Source of the DNA: Symsagittifera roscoffensis
Taxonomy: Eukaryota > Xenacoelomorpha > Acoela > Convolutidae
NCBI RefSeq assembly: GCF_963678635.1
Contig: NC_087063.1
Location: forward strand, 62,411,850-62,475,849
DNA length: 64,000 nt
Direction of reading: 5' to 3'
Shown: positions 58,601 to 64,000 of the stretch, one piece after another
How positions within the stretch are numbered: the stretch's first letter is position 1
How the letters are laid out: each line of letters starts with the position of its first letter
The notes under the pieces: generated by a model
Told to the model about the DNA's origin: nothing
Database searches by the model: none
What the model saw: the letters and a program-made list of their open reading frames with translations, nothing else
Position numbers and translations under genes: made by a program

Positions 58601-61040
58601 TCAACTCTTCGCTGAAACAGTCTGAAAAACAGATGTTTGCCGACCATTTTTTTCGAAACCAATTCTTTTATCACACTGACCTAAAATACGTTGCCTTGAG
58701 CTTTTTCTCGGCTATTTCAAATATCATCTGTCACTGTTTGTAACGCCGACAAAAAATAGTATATATTGTCTCCAAAGGTGCTTTTATTTAGAAAAGCTTT
58801 AGGGTTGTTTGACCAAAAATGGCTATCGTTATTCCGCCTAAATCCGCCCCTGGTTTCAATCTCTGAAGCATTTGAGTCATAGTTCTTTTTCCTCCGACCA
58901 CCGAAGGTGCGGATAAACTTTGAGTTTGGATTTTTTTACCGCGGAAACACATACCGCAAACGAAAATCATTTTTGCTTTTTAGATGGTCCGTTTTCAAAC
59001 GTCTTTTAGTTCATAATTTGTGTCGTGCGGCGCCGATTTAATGGCCGACCTCCGCAAGGAACTAATGATTCTAAAATGTTGATTACACTTTGATTAAGCA
59101 ATCATTAACCAGTTGGTTAAAAGCTTAAGTTCACTTTCCCTTCCGTCAACTGTATCTTTTATCCTGTCGTAGTTACATGAAAAGTGATTTTCAGCGGGCA
59201 CATCGATTACGAGTGAAGCGGGTTCTGCGAAGTCACAAGTTCCAGGAAATGACGCAGATGATGGTACTGATAACGAGGACGGTTACGATGAAGTTGATGA
59301 GACATCTGCCTCCAAGGCGACCAAAAGCACAAAGGGGAGTAAAATTTCGGGTCCGAAGATCACTAAGACCCACATTCCGAACTCAGTATCAGGCAGTGTA
59401 AGATTATTGAATATTAGCTATGGAGAATCAACAAACTTAAGGAAATTTTCAGCTTTTGACTGAATCTGTATTCAAATAAATAGCTTTTTTCAGCAGTAAT
59501 GACACACAGAAAAATTAATATTTTGACATGACTTTAGTTCAAAAGAACTAGATTTCAAAAAACATCAAATTAATCAAAATTTATTCCTTGTTCCAGGACG
59601 AAAGTGAAGATTCGGATGGGATCGGTTCCGTTGCAAATACTGTGGGTCACGCTAGAAAGTCAAACAAACCAGGCAAGATAGAGAAACAGCTATTGCACAA
59701 AATTCAAAATATCGAAAGAACAATGGAAGGAATGAAACAATCTTTTGACCTCAAAGGAAGAATCGTTGAGGACGTTGATAGTACTTTGAGCAATCAACAG
59801 TTACTCGCAGAACCTTCTAACCAGCAATTAGGCGACGTCACGCGCAACAGATTTGTACCAGCCAATCAAAATCCGCGATTCGACAGACCTGGCTCGTCTA
59901 ATCAGACTACCAGGAATAATATGCCAGCGTTAGCCAATTATTTCGATGCATTTTCAAGGAAAGCCAATGAGTTCGCGGAAAGGGTAGCCAATGAGAAGCG
60001 AGAGTTTGAGAAGAGTCACGAGTCAAGCAATCAGAGGTCTCGTATGGCCATGCTGGAATTCAGAGACGGGAAGTTCCTAGAAATTTTGACTAACAAAGCA
60101 GGTCAGTTGAGTGTCTTTTGATCAAAAGTATTCAGTTTTTTGTGTTGGCCATACACTATGTACGAGAAAAACTTGCGCGCTTTGGTTTTCAAAAATTTAT
60201 GTTTGTCCTAAAACTGAGAGTTACATACTTAAAAAGACAGTGCAATCCATACCCATTATTTTCACTCTCATTCAAATGTAGTAATAACTTAACTGCTGAA
60301 TCCACTGGCGATCTGTTTTTTCAAGACGATGCCACAATTTGGACTTGTAACGAATTTGAATTTTTCAGATACACCAAACACTTCAACAATGCAAGCTGAA
60401 ACCTCCACAGTAGCCAAAGACATCTCTTTCGCACAGTCGTCTACAATGACAGAAGTGATCCAACCATCGACCTCCTTCAGCTTGACCGAGGGCAGCTCAC
60501 ACTTCTCAGTGCCCAAAATTGAAGTGATCACGCCTCGGCCCCAGAGCAGACAGGAACCCCAGATGCCAACGAGACCCGCCCCTACTCCCCCTATACAGGG
60601 TAGCTCAAAAGAAGATCTAATTTTTTGAATTGTGTTGCTGAGTAAAATTTAGAAACACTCCAAAAAAAAAACTAAAATATGGTCTTTTTTTAAACACCAA
60701 AACAAAATAAAATTAGCATTCAAGAACTGTGGGGAATAACGATTTTTAGATACAATTCACAAAATTTGTCTTAGACAAAAATGGATAAGTGGTTACCCAA
60801 ATTTTTTTTAATACTTCAGAACAAGAGTTTGAGCATCGTTCAAAAAAATCAGCTTCAAAAGATGGAACTGATTCTCGCAGCCGGTCAGTTGCACTATCAC
60901 TCAGTCGATCCCTAAGCCGAAGCAAAACTCCGCCGACGGAAAACGGATTTAAGATTAAGGCAAAAGCTGCGCCAAAACAAAGCAGCAGCGAAAAAGAGAG
61001 TTGCAACAAATCAGAGAAGAAAACAGTCAGCTTTCAATAA
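16645..61040 (+). CDS. Host gene: 14-exon low-complexity SR-rich protein (gene model)
   Basis: Exons: 16645-16686, 22381-22614, 26213-26444, 26683-26934, 27040-27465, 29494-29518, 29620-31092, 31254-31907, 32946-33193, 58234-58404, 59195-59397, 59597-60101, 60369-60599, 60820-61040. Joined lengths total 4917 nt, 1638 residues plus stop. Intron phases agree at all 13 joins (0,0,1,1,1,2,2,2,1,1,0,1,1). All sites are GT-AG except the exon 8 donor, where GT is missing. The product starts Gln/Met-rich with small Cys clusters, continues as a long Ser-Arg/Gly-Ser-Arg region, then acidic, Pro/Thr-rich and possibly coiled-coil parts (residues encoded near 59680-59760). No enzymatic domain is seen. An RNA-processing or condensate-scaffold role would fit SR content but is a guess. 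Early termination in exon 8 would give 1128 residues. Confidence 0.6.
16687..17959. other. Intron 1, left part, no gene seen
   Basis: AT-rich sequence. The word TTCCGCAA or near variants recurs near 16891, 16950 and 17490, with no clear period. The last four bases, ATTA (17956-17959), are the target duplication of the remnant element that follows. Confidence 0.35.
17992..18439 (+). pseudogene. env C-terminal fragment in the remnant
   Basis: Reads the second hydrophobic segment and polar tail of Env, matching copy 1 residues from about 725 onward. An in-frame TAA at 18134-18136 replaces a Tyr codon. The last 97 codons (18146-18439) are open and end in the ATGA overlap with ORF-X. Confidence 0.8.
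18436..20207 (+). pseudogene. ORF-X, frameshifted copy in the remnant
   Basis: Starts with the conserved ATG inside the env stop and ends with the conserved ...FFPDD-stop. Frames change within the first 40 codons and again later, and an in-frame stop occurs near 19981. The longest readable pieces are 18563-18757 and 19654-19983. It confirms the boundaries of ORF-X seen in the other copies. Confidence 0.75.
20208..21806 (+). other. 3' tail of the remnant element
   Basis: Aligns with 36208-34605 of copy 2. It holds a conserved inverted repeat at 21177-21200 (GAGCTACTCA / TGAGTAACTC), two CCTAACCCACC words near 21072 and 21125, and a decayed match to the 52-codon ORF described for copy 2 near 21390-21475. 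It ends in the purine-rich tract ...CCCCGGATGGG just before the LTR. Confidence 0.5.
21807..22184 (+). repeat. 3' LTR of the remnant (378 bp)
   Basis: Starts TGGAACAAGATCC and ends CCAACTCA, followed by ATTA. It is more diverged from the 410-bp LTRs in its first 100 bases, and identical over much of the last third. Confidence 0.9.
22381..22614 (+). CDS. Host gene exon 2
   Basis: Acceptor TTGATTACAG|ACA and donor CAACAG|GTAGCT, phase 0 on both sides, open throughout. It contains an in-frame ATG at 22426 that could be the real start if exon 1 is wrong. It encodes a small Cys cluster (CYCHSC) and ends in a Gln run that continues into exon 3. Confidence 0.6.
22738..22860 (+). repeat. Short imperfect tandem repeat
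   Basis: Repeats of ATGGTCAATTAAATGAACAA with shortened variants, in the intron after exon 2. Confidence 0.7.
23600..24690 (+). pseudogene. Decayed non-LTR retrotransposon RT (jockey/CR1-like)
   Basis: The frame at 23651-23917 shows reverse transcriptase blocks: GIRG...SYPSKRKQ, then GVSPGSILGPLLFLLYIND, then FYADD near 23879. Downstream, in broken frames, VKFLG, LLQKRALRIMYN and a C-terminal tail typical of non-LTR elements can be read to about 24690. Several frameshifts and stops show it is dead. It lies in the host intron between exons 2 and 3 and has nothing to do with the LTR family, whose RT carries YLDD. Confidence 0.8.
24899..25043 (+). repeat. 75-bp tandem duplication
   Basis: Two nearly identical 75-bp units start at 24899 and 24974. 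They lie about 200 bp after the non-LTR remnant and may belong to its 3' end. Confidence 0.85.
25044..26212. other. Intron between exons 2 and 3, right part, nothing recognised
   Basis: AT-rich sequence with homopolymer runs; no supported ORF, RNA gene or repeat. Confidence 0.4.
26213..26444 (+). CDS. Host gene exon 3 (Met/Gln/Gly-rich)
   Basis: Acceptor TTTTCATCAG|CCT and donor CAAG|GTAACA; enters in phase 0 and leaves in phase 1. It encodes Met/Gln repeats, a Gly-rich block and Ser-rich sequence. Confidence 0.7.
26683..26934 (+). CDS. Host gene exon 4 (SR then Gln/Pro-rich)
   Basis: Acceptor GTACTTCAG|ACT and donor CCAG|GTGAAC, phase 1 on both sides. It opens with an Arg/Ser-rich stretch (SRRRSSASGSRTR) and continues Gln/Pro/Met-rich. 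Confidence 0.75.
27040..27465 (+). CDS. Host gene exon 5 (Gln/Cys-rich)
   Basis: Acceptor TTTCCACAG|ACC and donor GTCAG|GTAATT, phase 1 on both sides. It encodes Gln runs and three Cys groups (GCNCCKC, CVSPRPMC, CNCP) that could bind metal. An internal 54-nt stretch (27073-27126) has the look of a GC-AG intron whose removal keeps the frame. Confidence 0.7.
27073..27126 (+). other. Candidate 54-nt in-frame GC-AG intron within exon 5
   Basis: Donor AAAAG|GCAAGA, a TTAAC branch-like word and acceptor CGCTTAG|GTC. It is 54 nt, a multiple of three, without an in-frame stop, so retention adds 18 residues. Confidence 0.35.
27611..29408. mobile_element. TA-flanked MITE-like element with foldback arms
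   Basis: Both ends carry CACTC(A/G)AAAAA followed by an AAGGTAAA-type motif in inverted orientation, and each is flanked by TA (27609-27610 and 29409-29410). That matches Tc1/mariner-type target duplication. Inside, arms of roughly 180-200 bp (about 28840-29030 and 29045-29250), rich in AAGGTAA/TTACCTT, form a near-palindrome. The TATG array is embedded in it. It lies in the host intron between exons 5 and 6 and codes for nothing evident. Confidence 0.65.
27895..28648 (+). repeat. (TATG)n microsatellite, about 750 bp
   Basis: Roughly 188 tetranucleotide units with only four visible interruptions (T at 28033, A at 28121, C at 28173, C at 28636). Open frames across it are artefacts of a period-4 repeat without stops. 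Confidence 0.99.
29494..29518 (+). CDS. Host gene exon 6, 25-nt microexon
   Basis: Acceptor TACTGCTTTAG|CAAGG and donor TTCAG|GTAACT enclose 25 nt. It enters in phase 1 and leaves in phase 2, exactly the change needed to join exon 5 to exon 7. It encodes an Arg-rich octapeptide that leads into the SR region. Confidence 0.55.
29620..31092 (+). CDS. Host gene exon 7, large Ser-Arg domain exon
   Basis: Acceptor CATGTTTAG|CCG and donor TCGAG|GTAATG, phase 2 on both sides; 491 codons. It encodes an RS run at its start, an acidic patch (EEEEEEDEDD), then tandem units with core PSGSRxSRR (about 29895-30110), further Gly-Ser-Arg sequence, and another SR block at its end. Such SR composition is typical of splicing or speckle proteins, but no RRM is present. 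The run of units probably grew by slippage. Confidence 0.8.
31254..31907 (+). CDS. Host gene exon 8, Met-Ser-Gly-Ser-Arg heptad repeats
   Basis: Acceptor TTTAACAG|T, phase 2. It encodes an acidic start and then five to six heptads of the form MSGSRGQ (31567-31690). Its end repeats the exon 7 ending, CCCGGGTCGAG, and phase 2 is needed for exon 9, yet the next bases are AAATG rather than GT. Reading on reaches TAA at 31954-31956. Confidence 0.65.
31954..31961 (+). terminator. Stop codon overlapping a poly(A) signal after exon 8
   Basis: TAAATAAA contains the stop TAA and an AATAAA at 31956-31961. If exon 8 is not spliced, the transcript could end here. Confidence 0.3.
32031..32366. mobile_element. 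hAT-type MITE 1 (336 bp)
   Basis: Ends CAGGGGCAGATTTG and (reverse) CAAGGGCGGATCTA, 11 of 14 matching. The flanks CGATGTAG and CGATGTAT agree at 7 of 8 bases, the 8-bp duplication expected for hAT elements. It lies in the intron between exons 8 and 9 and has no coding capacity. Confidence 0.8.
32946..33193 (+). CDS. Host gene exon 9
   Basis: Acceptor TTCTATAG|ACTAACTC and donor GCAG|GTTCCT; enters phase 2, leaves phase 1. It encodes a Thr/Ser/Gly-rich stretch and a strongly acidic end. Its first base completes the Arg codon begun at the end of exon 8. Confidence 0.65.
33374..33786. mobile_element. hAT-type MITE 2, inverted and diverged
   Basis: The right end GAATCCGCCCCTG and internal blocks match MITE 1 in reverse orientation. 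The left end is worn (GAGGTGGATCTTGGG). I see no clear 8-bp duplication, so the left boundary is approximate. Confidence 0.6.
34195..34604 (-). repeat. 3' LTR of copy 2 (410 bp)
   Basis: TG...CA ends. It is preceded (minus strand) by the purine-rich ...CCCGGATGGG at 34605-34615, the probable polypurine tract, which is shared with the remnant. It contains the conserved palindrome at 34462-34489. Confidence 0.96.
34605..36208 (-). other. 3' tail of copy 2 between ORF-X and the LTR
   Basis: About 1.6 kb, largely non-coding. It contains the 52-codon ORF above, a conserved inverted repeat at 35231-35254 (GAGTTACTCA / TTGAGTACCTC), two GTTAGGCC words near 35304 and 35347, and another stretch near 34650-34838 with partly conserved codons ending in PSSIL in copy 2. 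Confidence 0.45.
34948..35106 (-). CDS. Possible small ORF near the 3' end of the element (52 aa)
   Basis: ATG at 35106, TGA at 34950-34948. The C-terminal half (QLKGF...DFAEKDFIELDQ-stop) is recognisable in the same frame with the same stop in the remnant (about 21390-21475), where the upstream part is broken. It could be a last exon rather than a separate protein. No family is recognised. Confidence 0.25.
   Translation of the reverse strand: MQHQRRTSKDKMTPLHSKKNGQPQPICRPQSQLKGFRVRLDFAEKDFIELDQ
36209..38015 (-). pseudogene. ORF-X of copy 2, two frameshifts
   Basis: The three readable pieces are 38015-37095 (306 codons), 37122-36850 and 36844-36209. A one-base loss near 37127 (compared with copy 1) and a further indel near 36915 break the frame. 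The combined span of 1807 nt gives the family length of about 600 residues. The last ~210 residues are His/Tyr/Phe-rich and end FFPDD. Function unknown. Confidence 0.8.
38012..40624 (-). pseudogene. env: env of copy 2, frameshifted
   Basis: The signal peptide starts at 40624, but a one-base loss soon after it shifts the frame. Reading resumes (40520-39465), breaks again between 39465 and 39371, continues 39371-38661, and changes frame once more near 38700, where bases are missing compared with copy 1. Sequence similarity to copy 1 Env is high throughout. The stop still overlaps the ORF-X start as ATGA. Confidence 0.9.
40612..41277 (-). CDS. AUG-less ORF of copy 2 (shortened)
   Basis: Open for 222 codons after an in-frame TAG at 41280-41278, with no ATG. 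It matches the C-terminal ~200 residues of the copy 1 frame (3683-4819). Compared with copy 1 about 468 bp are missing, removing most of the Gln/Pro/Ser-rich N-terminal part. The 13-nt overlap with env is kept. Confidence 0.5.
   Translation of the reverse strand: MKNHQKFEQIRENPFNPSNQTSRLPYWTTQSFTQGEPNLINDPIGISTDTTTSSSLPETLSLPSTPSISQISPTPFTLNFPNNLDARYREQSSTNIPLRLDWNTFRAPPPLFGQHPEINRLHNWALNRLQYRQDIHEDIRDHNIQILQQNSLQLKFEITVKLNNISQHPYPLNPPNITAQSLPPPFITTEVIYKYDRYTKKTIGYITFYNPYSGLSYTCIF
41287..41475 (-). CDS. Small two-helix membrane protein, copy 2 (62 aa)
   Basis: Same length and nearly the same residues as 4825-5013 in copy 1, despite decay elsewhere in copy 2. Two hydrophobic segments are separated by CKCIKK. 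Confidence 0.5.
   Translation of the reverse strand: MIRTIFSRTDIFLLFVIFITFLSSLILTICKCIKKAIITFALATILLILFLEEYYNKHKFFH
41562..42448 (-). other. Spacer of copy 2 with remnant of the tiny hydrophobic ORF
   Basis: Codons from about 41700 to 41562 keep the Ile/Phe-rich helix found at 5080-5241, but the start region is shifted. The remainder, up to the gag-pol stop, has no ORF. Confidence 0.4.
42449..50556 (-). pseudogene. gag-pol: gag-pol of copy 2 (unit A), inactivated
   Basis: Collinear with copy 1 Gag-Pol. Breaks seen: a frameshift near 50335 (shortened after residue ~72), TAA at 49648-49646, TAG at 45586-45584 replacing Trp just upstream of RT, and TAG at 45307-45305 directly after YLDDVFMQS. 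The integrase triad has Lys in place of the catalytic Glu (near 43288). The zinc knuckle has Gly in place of its last Cys (near 47990). A six-base insertion adds two residues after the RT. It cannot encode a working polyprotein. Confidence 0.95.
50531..50998 (-). CDS. ORF1 of copy 2, unit A (155 aa)
   Basis: Same length and same 26-nt overlap with gag as in copy 1. A few residues differ. Its leader continues to 51899 but lacks ORF0, the PBS and the LTR, because the tandem duplication joins it to gag at 51900. Confidence 0.65.
   Translation of the reverse strand: MSFKNLGNKQTIVLHNCEIENTKYDLVITPHTQTVGYIRTKRQTLKRKIITKQRQITRKKFSKNRNAFPESEASNLDKLYKLKESIDKNCPIHDQLYFSDSETTSNSSKRGKRRIKKQYKHKPVHLYNWNQPIRHIDNYLLTVIKRKNEPNTHSK
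51900..54928 (-). pseudogene. gag: Partial gag of copy 2, unit B
   Basis: Starts at 54928, with a frameshift in an A-run near 54534, a TAA near 54018, a long open stretch 53906-51999, and a TAA at 52001-51999. The sequence stops at the duplication junction, so protease onward is absent. Its zinc knuckle keeps all four ligands, unlike unit A. Confidence 0.9.
54903..55370 (-). CDS. ORF1 of copy 2, unit B (155 aa)
   Basis: Near-identical to the unit A copy, with the same 26-nt overlap with gag. This is the copy that follows the true leader and 5' LTR. Confidence 0.65.
   Translation of the reverse strand: MSFKNLGNKQTIVLHNCEIENTKYDLVITPHTQTVGYIRTKRQTLKRKIITKQRQITRKNFSKNRNAFPESEASNLDELYKLKESIDKNCPIHDQLYFSDSETTSNSSKRGKRRIKKQYKHKPVHLYNWNQPIRHIDNYLLTVIKRKNEPNTHSK
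56291..56524 (-). CDS. ORF0 of copy 2 (77 aa)
   Basis: Same length and limits as 15437-15670 in copy 1 and still open, although the larger genes of this copy are broken. Differences from copy 1 are mostly synonymous. Confidence 0.5.
   Translation of the reverse strand: MLYDDNLIEMSLRLNRSEPIFRTIIELPGIGRRSQTRDDIRQSRNLPYSYMIVRQKPTKTFIFRILLAMNLDFHLQT
56592..56609 (-). other. Primer binding site (PBS), copy 2
   Basis: TGGTGCGACCATAAGTCT on the minus strand, two bases from the LTR end, identical to copy 1. Confidence 0.7.
56612..57021 (-). repeat. 5' LTR of copy 2 (410 bp)
   Basis: Direct repeat of 34195-34604 with TG...CA ends. It carries the perfect palindrome (56879-56906) and an AATAAA on the minus strand near 56811. 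Confidence 0.96.
57026..57872. other. Host intron right of copy 2, nothing recognised
   Basis: AT-rich. A short phrase TTTTCTATAGTTC is repeated three times near 57180-57245. No ORF or RNA gene is supported. Confidence 0.4.
57873..58233. mobile_element. hAT-type MITE 3, 3' truncated
   Basis: Starts CAGTAGTGGATTTAGG and follows MITE 1 through its internal blocks (TTTGTACTATTTTGAGA, GGGAGAGCTCAGAA, TTTGGTCGA). Similarity stops about 17 bases before the exon 10 acceptor. Confidence 0.65.
58234..58404 (+). CDS. Host gene exon 10
   Basis: Acceptor TTTTTAG|GAAG and donor TTCAG|GTGTTT, phase 1 on both sides, 57 codons, Pro/Ser/Asp-rich. It sits between two truncated MITEs in opposite orientation. 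Confidence 0.65.
58765..58852. mobile_element. hAT-type MITE 4, end fragment, inverted
   Basis: Matches the left end of MITE 1 in reverse, ending CCTAAATCCGCCCCTG. About 90 bp remain. Confidence 0.55.
59195..59397 (+). CDS. Host gene exon 11
   Basis: Acceptor GATTTTCAG|CGG and donor GGCAGT|GTAAGA; enters phase 1, leaves phase 0. It encodes an acidic stretch and then a Lys/Thr/Ser-rich one. Confidence 0.65.
59597..60101 (+). CDS. Host gene exon 12, possible coiled coil
   Basis: Acceptor CTTGTTCCAG|GAC and donor AAAGCAG|GTCAGT; enters phase 0, leaves phase 1. It includes a charged helical stretch with hydrophobic residues at heptad-like spacing (near 59680-59770), an Asn/Gln-rich linker, and a second Lys/Glu-rich helix. 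Confidence 0.7.
60369..60599 (+). CDS. Host gene exon 13
   Basis: Acceptor AATTTTTCAG|ATA and donor ATACAGG|GTAGCT, phase 1 on both sides, 77 codons, Thr/Ser then Pro/Arg-rich. Confidence 0.65.
60820..61040 (+). CDS. Host gene exon 14, terminal
   Basis: Acceptor AATACTTCAG|AAC, phase 1; ends at TAA 61038-61040. It encodes a final Arg/Ser run and a Lys/Ser-rich tail. No AATAAA lies close downstream; the nearest I see is near 62175. Confidence 0.6.
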
Positions 61041-64000
61041 TTGGTCGCAGGAACCAACTTAACTAAGAATTGAAATTCTGCTCATACTAGTCTTTTTTTC
61101 AAAGATAAAACTGTTATCAAGAAAAAACTGGTTCTCTATTAGTTTTGATCTTCTTTATCGTTTTTTTGTTCTGACCATTCAAAATGGGGAAGAACTTTGT
61201 TTTCGGGTGTGTTTTTTTCGGATGTGCAAAATCAGGTACCACAAATAATCATCGAAATGGGGCGAGTGATAGATCATGTTGAAGCCCTTCCAATCGTGAT
61301 TCGAACGACTTTTAAAAAACCCGAAAATTGTCACATTGTCGAAAAAAAAAGGTTTGAAAACTTTGAGATTCATTCTAATTTTTAGCTAGTAACGCGATCG
61401 CGTAACGCTCGTTATATGGAAAATTACTGTTTTTTTTACAGTTTTAGGATACAAAAGTTAGTTTTACCACATAAAATTACTTTTGGATCCTTAATTTTGC
61501 GCTTGTCAGGGAGAAAAATATTTTTAAAACAATTAGAAATATTATGCATACAATTAGAGAAAAAATTAGTTTTTAAGGTTTTTTAATTTCTTTTTCAATT
61601 TTTGCAGACAATGTTGTCGATCATGCCTAATTTATAGTTTTCTTCTCAGTTCTTTAGTTCTCGAATCACACCACCCACTAAAAACGACACTACTTTTAAA
61701 AAGACTAAGACAAAATTTGGTCGGAACATTCTGTGCTACTTGCTCAGCAGCCGGCTATCCTTGCTCTTAATAGTTTATTATTTAGGAAAATTAATCATAA
61801 TAATCAAGGACCACCGGTTGATTTGTAAGTCATACAACATTTCCATGGTCTTGGAATTGTGAAATTGATTCAAGAAAAGCTTTTAGAAAGTCATAGTCCT
61901 AAGTGTTCAGGATTTTAAAGCGTACTCAATTTAGAAGCTCAACTATCAGTTCACTTGAATTGCTTGAAAAAACTGGTTGGTTTTCTGCACAACTCAGAAG
62001 GATTAAGACTGCTCTCATATCAGAGAAATGCCTTGAATGTTCTGACTGCCCCTTAATCGGCAGAGAATAGTTTTTGGTACAAAATAATATGTAGTACAAA
62101 ATCAACCAATAAGCTTGCCTCAGTTCAGTTTTTCTGGAACAATTTTGTAGTACCGGATGATCCGCCTCGCATAAATAAATCGAGTTTTTCTTTCAGCGCC
62201 GCAAACAAAAGTATTCACATTGCACAAGAATTAGTTTTCAATCATAAATGCACAGTTTTCAAACCCCCAGAACTTCAAAAAATAGTTCAAGGTGAAATAA
62301 TTTTGTTAATTTGAACTCAGATGTCATTATTGCCAATGGGATATAAGAAACTTTTGAGAATTTTATTTTCTCGATCATCGAAATTTTGCCGAATGAAAAA
62401 CCACCCCAAGCGTAAAGTTCCACTTTTCTTCGGAATTCAGAACAAGAACTACCAAAGAATTTGAAGCCAAAATGAAGGCTAAATGAAATTTGCTAATGGC
62501 TTTCACGGCATCTGTAAGCGATCTTCCCAAAATAGACCAAAAAAAATCTCTCCCTGAAACTAAAAAACACATTCATGCAAACAAGCATGGATACTAAGCT
62601 CACATCTGACTGCCTGAAAAATTTTACTTTTAACCAAGTGAACATTCTCCCATCTAAATTGATTTAAGGGGAGATTGTTAACTAGGTCCACTTTCAGTTA
62701 AAAAATTGATTTTGAAATCAAAATAAGAGATGATTCTGAAAGTGGAATTTTAATTCATCAAATCCATCTCAAATTTTTTTTTGTTTGGTTAAACTTGAAC
62801 ATCAAAAAGCCACAAAATGTTGTGTTAATTTGTCTTGGGTTCCAAAAAGTAATTTTTTTTCTCTCCTTCAAAGCTGAGAAAGGCTGAAAGTATAATAGTT
62901 TAGGTATATAACAGCAAACAAAAAAATTGTGAAAAATAATTTCATGTGTTGGTTTCAAAATACATATTTTATATAGAAAAGTTAAAACGTTGCCAGAGGG
63001 GACATTCTACCTTTGGTGACTTAGGGCGGGGGGAGGTGGATATTACTTTGTTCGGTTAATATAAGGTTTTTTCGGTTATGAGTCAAAAAAGAAAATCAAG
63101 TCATGATTGATTGTTATTTGTTTTGTATTTTTTTGATTGTTATTTGTTCGTGTAAGAATGTTTTTGAAGTGGTTAAAGTTTTTTTAGTCTAGACAAACTT
63201 TTTAAATTGTTTCGAGCTTCACTGGTGGAATCAAATGAGGTTTCCCTAAGTCGTTATCCCATTGAGCAAACTCTGTTCAATGCAAAGTTTGGACGCTTTA
63301 TCTGTTTTCGGCCGGTTACTATTTAGTCCAATAATGACCCGCAACCTTACTTTTGCTTTCTTCATGCTCAATGGATATAATCTTCTTTTTTGAATTTTCA
63401 TTGAAACTAAATTAAGTTCTTTCATAACAGAAAATGTCTGCTTAAAGGCTAACGCTTCTGAAAGTAAGGGTTTAGATGAGGCTTGATTGGTTTGCCAAAA
63501 AGTTGAACAAGATATAATCTTCCGTATTTGTTAGATTTTAAAAGTAGAAACGAAACGGCTAACGAACATTAGTTCTAATCAAAACGCGCGATCCGAGGTC
63601 AGAAAAGGTTTTGTTTGCAAATCATTTTCAGTTCTGCTGATTACAAACTTGACTGTTTTGTTCTTCTGTTTTTTTCGAAGCTATTTGCTATGGGATTCTT
63701 ATCGCATTTTCATCTTGACGTGATATCCTAAAAAGCGTGTTTCATTTTTTCCCGATTATTTCTCACCTACTTAATTTTTTTTCAACCACTGACATTTGGG
63801 AAGCACTTTTGTCCGCTGTCTTTTTATTTTACTTTTATCCCAAAATTAAGATTCAGATTTGTTTTTAAAAGTGATTCAAGTGCTAAATCAGAATGAAAAT
63901 CTTTCAATCTTGGTTCAATTGAGCAAAAAAAAGGTTGAGAAAAGTTGATTTCAATTTTTTAAGCCTATTTTTGAGAGATTAAAGGAAGCAAGTAAGGAAT
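61041..64000. other. No gene supported
   Basis: AT-rich sequence without convincing ORFs, splice-site pairs or RNA genes. A diverged stretch near 63270-63385 resembles part of the giant element's LTR. Confidence 0.4.

Noticed and set aside
61197-61385. 62-codon plus-strand frame after the host gene
   Set aside because: Short, no domain, no splice-site support and biased composition.

Overview
The window is animal nuclear DNA, almost certainly from an invertebrate. It is AT-rich, carries a host gene split by GT-AG introns with consistent codon phases, and is full of animal-type transposable elements: Ty3/gypsy LTR elements, a jockey/CR1-like non-LTR remnant, hAT-type and TA-flanked MITEs, and a 750-bp TATG array. 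I cannot name the phylum. No bacterial genes, rRNA, tRNA or CRISPR array were seen.

The dominant content is one family of giant LTR retrotransposons, present three times in 57 kb. Copy 1 (minus strand, 1-16168, running off the left edge) looks intact wherever it can be read. Copy 2 (minus strand, 34195-57021) is complete, with two 410-bp LTRs (TG...CA), an ATAT target duplication, a PBS and a 3' purine tract. It is decayed and carries an internal 4.37-kb tandem duplication. The third copy (plus strand, 17960-22184) is an internally deleted remnant that still has an ATTA target duplication. Without the duplication the family is about 18.5-19 kb long.

The gene order from the 5' LTR is: ORF0 (77 aa), ORF1 (155 aa), a single-frame Gag-Pol of 2740 aa (capsid, CCHC, protease, RT, RNase H, D-D-E integrase, GPY/F), two tiny hydrophobic proteins, a 378-codon Pro/Ser/Gln-rich frame without any AUG, an 871-aa envelope glycoprotein that looks chuvirus-like, and ORF-X (about 600 aa, unrecognised). 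A 1.6-kb mostly non-coding tail follows. Neighbouring frames overlap by 26, 13 and 4 nt, which suggests spliced, polycistronic expression with termination-reinitiation.

The host locus is a plus-strand gene model of 14 exons (16645-61040) encoding a disordered protein rich in Gln/Met, then Ser-Arg, Gly and acidic residues. Thirteen exon joins agree in phase, including one through a 25-nt microexon. One junction, the 3' end of exon 8, lacks a GT donor and is followed by a stop codon overlapping AATAAA. Copy 2 sits antisense in the intron between exons 9 and 10, the remnant sits in intron 1, and copy 1 ends about 480 bp upstream of the proposed start codon. MITEs and the TATG array lie in other introns. 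From 61041 to 64000 no gene is supported; a faint LTR-like stretch lies near 63270-63385.
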